DNA from: JACQHJ01 sp964624955
GTDB lineage: Bacteria; Patescibacteriota; Microgenomatia; Levybacterales; UBA12049
NCBI GenBank assembly: GCA_964624955.1
Contig: CAZUZF010000031.1
Location: 1 to 9,509, forward strand
Reading direction: 5' to 3'
Length of the DNA stretch: 9,509 nucleotides
Of the stretch, positions 6,266-9,509 are shown in pieces. Every line of letters begins with the position of its first letter. Positions within the stretch are counted from its first letter, which is position 1. The translations under genes and the position numbers were made by a program. The notes beneath the pieces are model-generated. The model searched no databases, had not been told where the DNA came from, and saw nothing but the letters and a program-made list of their open reading frames with translations.

Positions 6266-7696
6266 GGCTGTTGCAATTCTAATTGTTGTAGTGCCACTTT
6301 TTGAAGTCCAGTGATCTCCGTGTAAAACAATAAAATTGTCATTTTTGCTACAAAACCCATTTGTTTTTAAAATGTTTAGTGCTTTTTGAATATCTTGTTT
6401 GGTTATTTCGCTTTTTTGATCAAGGGAATCCTGAAAGATAGGATTTACTCCAAAACTAAGATTTAGTTTTCTGACAAGATCCTCTTTTGGACAAAAGGCA
6501 AAAATAGGAACATGGGGTCTGTATCTTGATAGCATTCTGGCTGTTTTGCCGCTTTCGGTAAAGACTAAAAATCCTTTTACTGCTTGCCCTTTTATTTTTA
6601 ACACTTTATAAAGATTAAATGCGCTGTCGCAGACCATTTGTGATACATCAAAAAGTTGGTAAGAAAATAAATTTCTTATATCAGGGTGTCTGTTTTTGTT
6701 TTCACTGTACTTAACAATCTTTGCCATTATAGAAACTGCACTAGCTGGATATTTCCCGCTTGCAGTTTCACCGCTTAGCATAACTGCATCTGTAAAATCA
6801 TAGACCGCATTAGCAACATCTGATATCTCTGCTCTGGTTGGAATTGGCCTTTGGGTCATAGACTCAAGCATTTGAGTTGCCGTTATTACTGGTATTCCTT
6901 TTTGAATGCAGTTTATAATAATTTGTTTTTGATAAAAAGGTACCTCTTCTAAAGATAGTTCTATTCCCAAATCTCCTCTTGCTATCATAATTGCGTCTGA
7001 TTTCTCAATAATTTTATCTATATTTTCTATGGCCCTTGCAGTTTCAATCTTGGCTATTATTTTTGCGTTTAAACCTATTTTTTTCATTTCTTTTTTTAGT
7101 GTTTTTATATCTTTTTCGCTTCTTACAAAAGATAAAGCTACAAAATCAACCTCCAATTCTTTTGCAAGTTTTAATCCAAGCCTGTCTCCTTGGTGGATAA
7201 CGGGAAAATTAAAGAAAAGATTTGAAATATTGATTGTCTTTTTGTTTAAAAGTATGCCGGTTGATAAAGATTCAAGATAGATTTTGCCATCTTCGGCTTT
7301 TACGATAAACTCAAATAAGCCATCATCTGCAGAAACCTTCTGTCCATCTTTTAGGGAATCTATAATCTGCGGTGGATTAAAAGAGATTCCTTTTTCGCTT
7401 ATTCCTAAAGCCTTGGAAATGAAGAGTTTTTCTCCAATTTTTAATTCAATTTTGTCAAAGGGAAGAGATAATCTAATCTCTGGTCCTTGTAAATCCAAAA
7501 GTATAGCAATAGAGGTGTTTAAGCCTTTTGCAATTTCTTTTACACTTTTAATTTTTTCTCTGTGCCAGAGTATATCACTATGTTTAAAATTAAACCTGAA
7601 TATATTTACACCTAAAGATATTAGTTCTTCTATTGTTTCTTTATCTTCTGATGAAGGGCCAATAGTTGCGATAATTTTAGTTTGTTTTTGTACCAT
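6257..7696 (-). CDS. pyk: Pyruvate kinase with altered K+-site residues
   Basis: Catalyses phosphoenolpyruvate + ADP to pyruvate + ATP, the last ATP-yielding step of glycolysis, in the cytosol. The 479 residues start TKIIATIGPSS and keep Arg34, Asn36, Asp68, catalytic Lys216 (I-A-K-I-E), metal ligands Glu218 and Asp242 (A-R-G-D-L-G), Thr274 (A-T-Q-M-L-E-S-M) and the M-T-Q-R-P-I-P-T-R-A-E signature. The B domain spans about 72-170 and the C-terminal domain about 345-479. The monovalent-cation site is unusual: the common N-F-S-H-G is N-F-K-H-S (Lys38 at rabbit Ser76), and D-T-K-G-P-E-I-R-T is D-L-Q-G-P-E-I-R-L (Leu69, Gln70, Leu76). Leu/Gln/Leu is the pattern known from K+-independent enzymes, yet Glu73 (rabbit Glu117) is kept. 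The gene follows the 204-aa orphan by 41 bases on the same strand and has its own promoter. Function is secure. Confidence 0.96.
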   Translation of the reverse strand: MVQKQTKIIATIGPSSEDKETIEELISLGVNIFRFNFKHSDILWHREKIKSVKEIAKGLNTSIAILLDLQGPEIRLSLPFDKIELKIGEKLFISKALGISEKGISFNPPQIIDSLKDGQKVSADDGLFEFIVKAEDGKIYLESLSTGILLNKKTINISNLFFNFPVIHQGDRLGLKLAKELEVDFVALSFVRSEKDIKTLKKEMKKIGLNAKIIAKIETARAIENIDKIIEKSDAIMIARGDLGIELSLEEVPFYQKQIIINCIQKGIPVITATQMLESMTQRPIPTRAEISDVANAVYDFTDAVMLSGETASGKYPASAVSIMAKIVKYSENKNRHPDIRNLFSYQLFDVSQMVCDSAFNLYKVLKIKGQAVKGFLVFTESGKTARMLSRYRPHVPIFAFCPKEDLVRKLNLSFGVNPIFQDSLDQKSEITKQDIQKALNILKTNGFCSKNDNFIVLHGDHWTSKSGTTTIRIATAST

Positions 7697-7704
7697 GAGC
7701 TTTA

Positions 7705-7733
7705 ATTTTACTTTATGTAGTAATAAGAGTAAA
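7705..7733 (-). promoter_or_regulatory. Promoter of pyk (TTTACT-17-TAAAAT)
   Basis: On the minus strand, -35-like TTTACT (7728-7733) and -10 TAAAAT (7705-7710) are 17 bases apart, and the -10 ends 8 bases before the pyk ATG. The predicted mRNA is leaderless or has a one- or two-base leader. It fits entirely in the 41-base gap after the upstream orphan. Confidence 0.55.
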
Positions 7734-7737
7734 GGAT

Positions 7738-8352
7738 TTAGGCAATTAGTCTTGCAGAAGAGTCTCTTACGTCTTTAGCTGGCGTAGCGTCAAATATTAT
7801 TATTGGCTTTCCCCATATAATCCTTTTTTCTCGTTGCTGGGGCGTTTCCTGTTCAAATAAAACTCTTTGTTGCAATACTCCCCAATATCTTCTTGCAGCT
7901 GTAAACCTGTCCACATCTTCGGCAGGAGAGTATAAACCACGAGCAAACCGTTTTACCCTTTGTCTTTCACGCTCATAAATTGCGGCAAGCCTAGTAAGTA
8001 TCCCCGGCCTCATATAGCCTACAGTTCTATGTATTTGGGAGCCTCGTATTAATTCAGGGGTTATTTTCCTATCTAGGTGTGTAAGATTATATCCCCAAAC
8101 AGCCATTCTTTCCTCATCAAAATCCAAGGGCCTATGTACTTGCATGTCTGGTCGATATGTATCAACTGCTTCTAAATTACTATTTGCTATAGCAGTCAAA
8201 AGCGTTCTTTCTTGTTTAATGCCGCTTGATCTTCTAAATTCAGAGAGAGGGATAAGTTTATGTCTTGGAAAGGGTATAATAACCCCGCTACCTCTTCGTT
8301 CCACCATTGAGCCACCAATTGGCATACCAACCTGCGCAAGAGATAAAGCCAT
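7738..8352 (-). CDS. Arginine-rich orphan protein of unknown function (204 aa)
   Basis: I do not recognise this protein. It has 204 residues from ATG 8352. Its N-terminus is Gly/Met-rich (M-A-L-S-L-A-Q-V-G-M-P-I-G-G), then a short hydrophobic stretch G-V-I-I-P-F-P, then a mostly charged body. Residues about 120-180 look helical and very basic (Y-E-R-E-R-Q-R-V-K-R-F-A-R-G), followed by a beta-like G-K-P-I-I-I-F-D near the C-terminus. I count 27 Arg to 7 Lys and no cysteine, unlike the lysine-rich housekeeping proteins around it. No convincing membrane helix, Walker motif, zinc motif or HTH is seen. It is 41 bases upstream of pyk and divergent from the sortase fragment, with a TATAAT 12 bases before the ATG. 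Its length and promoter argue for a real gene. Nucleic-acid binding is possible from the charge but unproven. Confidence 0.7.
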   Translation of the reverse strand: MALSLAQVGMPIGGSMVERRGSGVIIPFPRHKLIPLSEFRRSSGIKQERTLLTAIANSNLEAVDTYRPDMQVHRPLDFDEERMAVWGYNLTHLDRKITPELIRGSQIHRTVGYMRPGILTRLAAIYERERQRVKRFARGLYSPAEDVDRFTAARRYWGVLQQRVLFEQETPQQREKRIIWGKPIIIFDATPAKDVRDSSARLIA

Positions 8353-8364
8353 ATATTTATTGTT

Positions 8365-8388
8365 ATTATACTACTTGTGAAAAGTCAA
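8365..8388 (-). promoter_or_regulatory. Promoter-like module TTGACT-12-TATAAT of the 204-aa orphan
   Basis: Minus-strand TATAAT (8365-8370) lies 12 bases before the ATG and TTGACT (8383-8388) lies 12 bases further up, the same geometry as before the 81-aa orphan. The -10 overlaps a plus-strand TATACT (8367-8372), so the divergent transcripts could compete. Confidence 0.45.
8367..8372 (+). promoter_or_regulatory. Possible -10 box of the sortase-like gene
   Basis: TATACT lies 15 bases before ATG 8388 and overlaps the divergent -10 of the 204-aa orphan. No clear -35 is present. Confidence 0.3.
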
Positions 8389-8708
8389 TGGGTATATGTA
8401 GTGTTTTCACGCTAACTTTAATACTATTTGCTAACTTATTGTTACGTTCTCTATTTCCTCCCGTTTTTTATAACATTTCAAAGCTTGAAAAGGTAGACAA
8501 AATAGAAGTAATTGACGATAAAGGTAAAATACTTACTTTTGAAATTGAGAAAGTGACATCATATCTATATGATAAGTTTCCCTTACAACAGGTTTTTGCC
8601 GACACGTCTAATAAAAGACTAAATCTTATTACCTGTGATGGAGCTTGGGATAAGGCTACTAAGAACTATTCCAAAAGAACAGTTATTTACTCCATCTTAA
8701 AAGAGTAA
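8388..8708 (+). pseudogene. C-terminal half of a sortase (Cys and Arg kept, catalytic His missing)
   Basis: Sortases are membrane-anchored cysteine transpeptidases that attach surface proteins. From ATG 8388 there are 106 residues: a hydrophobic segment (about 4-22, F-T-L-T-L-I-L-F-A-N-L-L-L), then P-P-V-F-Y-N-I-S-K-L, resembling the class E/F sortase strand after the catalytic His, then the core ending in L-I-T-C-D-G-A-W-D with Cys83 and Y-S-K-R-T-V-I-Y with Arg97, which match the active-site Cys and Arg. The region that should carry the His (usually G-H or A-H, 60-80 residues before Cys) is absent, and the protein is about half the usual length. The frame extends upstream to 8307, but that part overlaps the 204-aa gene and looks non-coding. 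A GTG at 8377 in another frame opens 12 codons (V-K-S-Q-W-V-Y-V-V-F-S-R), perhaps an old N-terminus lost by frameshift. A remnant is likeliest; a small expressed membrane protein is possible. The tRNA-Asn promoter follows closely. Confidence 0.6.
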
Positions 8709-8732
8709 AGCCTAGATTTACCCTTCAATTTT

Positions 8733-8741
8733 TGTTAAAAT
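8733..8741 (+). promoter_or_regulatory. Extended -10 promoter of tRNA-Asn
   Basis: TGT-TAAAAT ends nine bases before the mature tRNA 5' end, leaving a precursor leader of about two bases. It is identical to the rpoD extended -10. Confidence 0.6.
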
Positions 8742-8750
8742 ATAGACTAT

Positions 8751-8825
8751 TCCGTGATAGCTCAATGGTAGAGCAGGTCGCTGTTAACGACAAGGTTCTA
8801 GGTTCGAGTCCTAGTCGCGGAGCCA
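8751..8825 (+). tRNA. tRNA-Asn (anticodon GTT), CCA encoded
   Basis: A 75-base cloverleaf can be folded by eye. The acceptor TCCGTGA (8751-8757) pairs with TCGCGGA (8815-8821) including one G-T pair, the discriminator is G8822 and CCA is encoded at 8823-8825. The D-arm GCTC/GAGC has an AATGGTA loop. The anticodon loop CTGTTAA (8781-8787) carries GTT at 8783-8785, reading Asn codons AAC and AAU. The T-arm CTAGG/CCTAG has the standard TTCGAGT loop. The outermost anticodon-stem pair (27-43) is a G-A mismatch (8776 with 8792); the other four pairs are sound. It has its own extended -10 and lies between the sortase remnant and the Nudix gene. Confidence 0.97.
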
Positions 8826-8844
8826 CATATTTAGCCTCAAAATT
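8818..8844 (+). repeat. Imperfect direct repeat, copy 1 (tRNA-Asn 3' end and flank)
   Basis: CGGAG-CCA-CATATTT-AGCCTCAAA-ATT starts in the tRNA acceptor stem and runs past the CCA. Copy 2 at 9331-9358 matches except for CCA/TTG, one extra T and one A/T change. The two copies flank the Nudix gene. Confidence 0.55.
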
Positions 8845-8850
8845 GACTTT

Positions 8851-8859
8851 TGATATACT
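8851..8859 (+). promoter_or_regulatory. Extended -10 promoter of the Nudix gene
   Basis: TGA-TATACT ends 6 bases before the GTG start at 8866, predicting a leaderless mRNA. A TTGACT at 8842-8847 lies too close to be its -35. The promoter sits inside the possible insertion, just after repeat copy 1. Confidence 0.55.
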
Positions 8860-8865
8860 TCAATT

Positions 8866-9294
8866 GTGATTTATAAACGAAAACCTAAAAAGTTCAAACC
8901 ACAGTTTGAAATAGTAAGCTGCTTTTTTGAGTTTGATAATAAAATTCTTCTTCTGAAAAGACAAGAAAATAAGTCTCAAGGAGGGAAGTGGGGTGTCCCT
9001 GCGGGTAAAATGAATATGGGAGAAGACATATTAACAGCACTAACAAGGGAAATACAGGAAGAAACTGGAAACTTAGTCTCCTCTAATGAATTATCCTTTT
9101 TCAAATCTATTTATGTAAAACATGATTATGATCTCATTTATCATATGTATTCCTATAAATTGCCAAGAAAGCCAGTTATAAAAATAAGTGTCTATGAACA
9201 TGAAGAATATGTGTGGGTTTCTGCTAAAAAAGCTCTTAGTCTTAATTTAGTTGACGATTTAGATGAATGCATAAAGATGTTTTATAAATTATAA
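8866..9294 (+). CDS. Nudix hydrolase (MutT-like), GTG start
   Basis: Hydrolyses a nucleoside diphosphate linked to another group; the substrate cannot be told from sequence. The 142 residues carry the full Nudix box from Gly47: Gly, five residues, Glu53, seven residues, Arg61-Glu62, then Glu65-Glu66 and Gly68, the Mg2+-binding helix. The final hydrophobic position is Asn69 instead of the usual Ile/Leu/Val. The strand before it, G-G-K-W-G-V-P-A-G, resembles the W-x-x-P-G-G of MutT/8-oxo-dGTPase-like members. The N-terminus is basic (K-R-K-P-K-K-F-K-P), and the C-terminal Y-V-W-V-S-A-K-K-A-L is a common Nudix ending. Its length is typical for a single-domain enzyme. GTG 8866 is chosen because it lies 6 bases after the extended -10 and no nearby in-frame ATG precedes the fold. 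House-cleaning of damaged nucleotides is plausible. It is flanked by the tRNA-end direct repeats, so it may have been acquired. Confidence 0.93.
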   Translation: MIYKRKPKKFKPQFEIVSCFFEFDNKILLLKRQENKSQGGKWGVPAGKMNMGEDILTALTREIQEETGNLVSSNELSFFKSIYVKHDYDLIYHMYSYKLPRKPVIKISVYEHEEYVWVSAKKALSLNLVDDLDECIKMFYKL

Positions 9295-9330
9295 CAATTG
9301 AGGAAAGAATTTCTAACGTCGTCCATCCCA

Positions 9331-9358
9331 CGGAGTTGCATATTTTAGCCTCAAATTT
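9331..9358 (+). repeat. Imperfect direct repeat, copy 2 (decayed tRNA 3'-end-like)
   Basis: CGGAG-TTG-CATATTTT-AGCCTCAAA-TTT matches copy 1 at 8818-8844, 513 bases upstream. Weaker similarity to the tRNA T-arm extends left (TTCTA at 9310-9314, then TCGTCC), but it no longer folds into an arm. Otherwise the 109-base gap between the Nudix and hydrolase genes holds only the next promoter. Confidence 0.5.
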
Positions 9359-9388
9359 TCAATGATTCGAGTAGGACATTAGAATCTC

Positions 9389-9397
9389 TGGTATAAT
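9389..9397 (+). promoter_or_regulatory. Extended -10 promoter of the alpha/beta hydrolase gene
   Basis: TGG-TATAAT is a perfect extended -10 and ends 6 bases before ATG 9404. The predicted transcript is leaderless, and no Shine-Dalgarno is present. Confidence 0.65.
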
Positions 9398-9403
9398 TGA
9401 TTC

Positions 9404-9509
9404 ATGGAAGAATATATAAAAATTCCTCTTGGAAATAATAAGTTTGCTCATGGAACTTTAAGAGGGAAACCTGATCAACCCCTTGTAATATTCGCTCACG
9501 GATTTATAG
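9404..9509 (+). CDS. Alpha/beta hydrolase, N-terminal fragment (cut by window edge)
   Basis: Only 35 codons are visible from ATG 9404 to the window end, with no stop. They read MEEYIKIPLGNNKFAHGTL, then a short charged turn (R-G-K-P-D-Q-P), then L-V-I-F-A-H-G-F. A beta strand leading into H-G-F is the oxyanion-hole loop of alpha/beta hydrolases, such as the serine aminopeptidase/esterase/lipase-like group. The catalytic Ser, Asp and His lie outside the window, so activity and substrate cannot be judged. The start is well supported by the perfect extended -10 six bases upstream. Confidence 0.75.
   Translation, partial: MEEYIKIPLGNNKFAHGTLRGKPDQPLVIFAHGFI

Noticed and set aside
6268..6300. Short inverted repeat CAATT-CT-AATTG after rpoD as a terminator
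   Set aside because: The loop is only two bases, the stem has little GC and no T-run follows.
7029..7778. Plus-strand open frames of 83 and 164 codons over pyk
   Set aside because: Antisense shadows of a conserved enzyme, Ser/Phe/Ile-rich as expected for reversed Lys/Glu-rich coding.
8144..8387. Plus-strand frames starting at 8144 and 8307
   Set aside because: The first is antisense to the 204-aa orphan. The second is only the upstream extension of the sortase frame, and its extra 27 codons overlap that gene and its promoter.

Overview
This AT-rich bacterial window looks like the genome of a Candidate Phyla Radiation (Patescibacteria) organism, perhaps of the Microgenomates type. The placement is an inference. 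It rests on lysine-rich, compact housekeeping proteins, short gaps between genes, start codons without visible Shine-Dalgarno sites, and orphan proteins next to core genes. TGA is a normal stop here (rpoD ends in TGA), so the UGA-glycine code of Gracilibacteria and Absconditabacteria does not apply.

Layout. Three minus-strand genes fill the left third: the 5' part of a metallo-beta-lactamase-fold hydrolase cut by the window edge (1-506), a small arginine-rich orphan (546-791) and a SERCA-like Ca2+-type P-type ATPase (841-3204). A 181-base divergent intergenic region separates them from the plus-strand pair dnaG (3386-5146) and rpoD (5189-6265), the replication primase and the vegetative sigma factor. 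This is the macromolecular-synthesis gene pair without rpsU. rpoD runs tail to tail into pyruvate kinase (6257-7696, minus) with a 9-base overlap. Upstream of pyk on the same strand is a second arginine-rich orphan (7738-8352). The right end is plus strand: a truncated sortase-like gene (8388-8708), tRNA-Asn(GTT) (8751-8825), a Nudix hydrolase (8866-9294) and the start of an alpha/beta hydrolase (9404 to the edge).

The most general pattern is at the starts. Nearly every gene has a TATAAT-like -10 box only 6-12 bases before its start codon, often with an extended-10 TG, and no ribosome binding site, so most transcripts should be leaderless or nearly so. The sigma factor encoded here keeps the His and Glu that read the extended -10 in E. 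coli sigma70, which fits.

Other points of interest are: a pyruvate kinase with an altered K+ site that includes a lysine at a K+-ligand position; an ATPase that ends before the tenth membrane helix; a sortase fragment with Cys and Arg but no catalytic His; two unrelated arginine-rich orphans with the same TTGACT-12-TATAAT-12-start layout; and an imperfect direct repeat of the tRNA-Asn 3' end on both sides of the Nudix gene, like a small tRNA-associated insertion. I found no CRISPR array, insertion sequence, recombinase or convincing intrinsic terminator.
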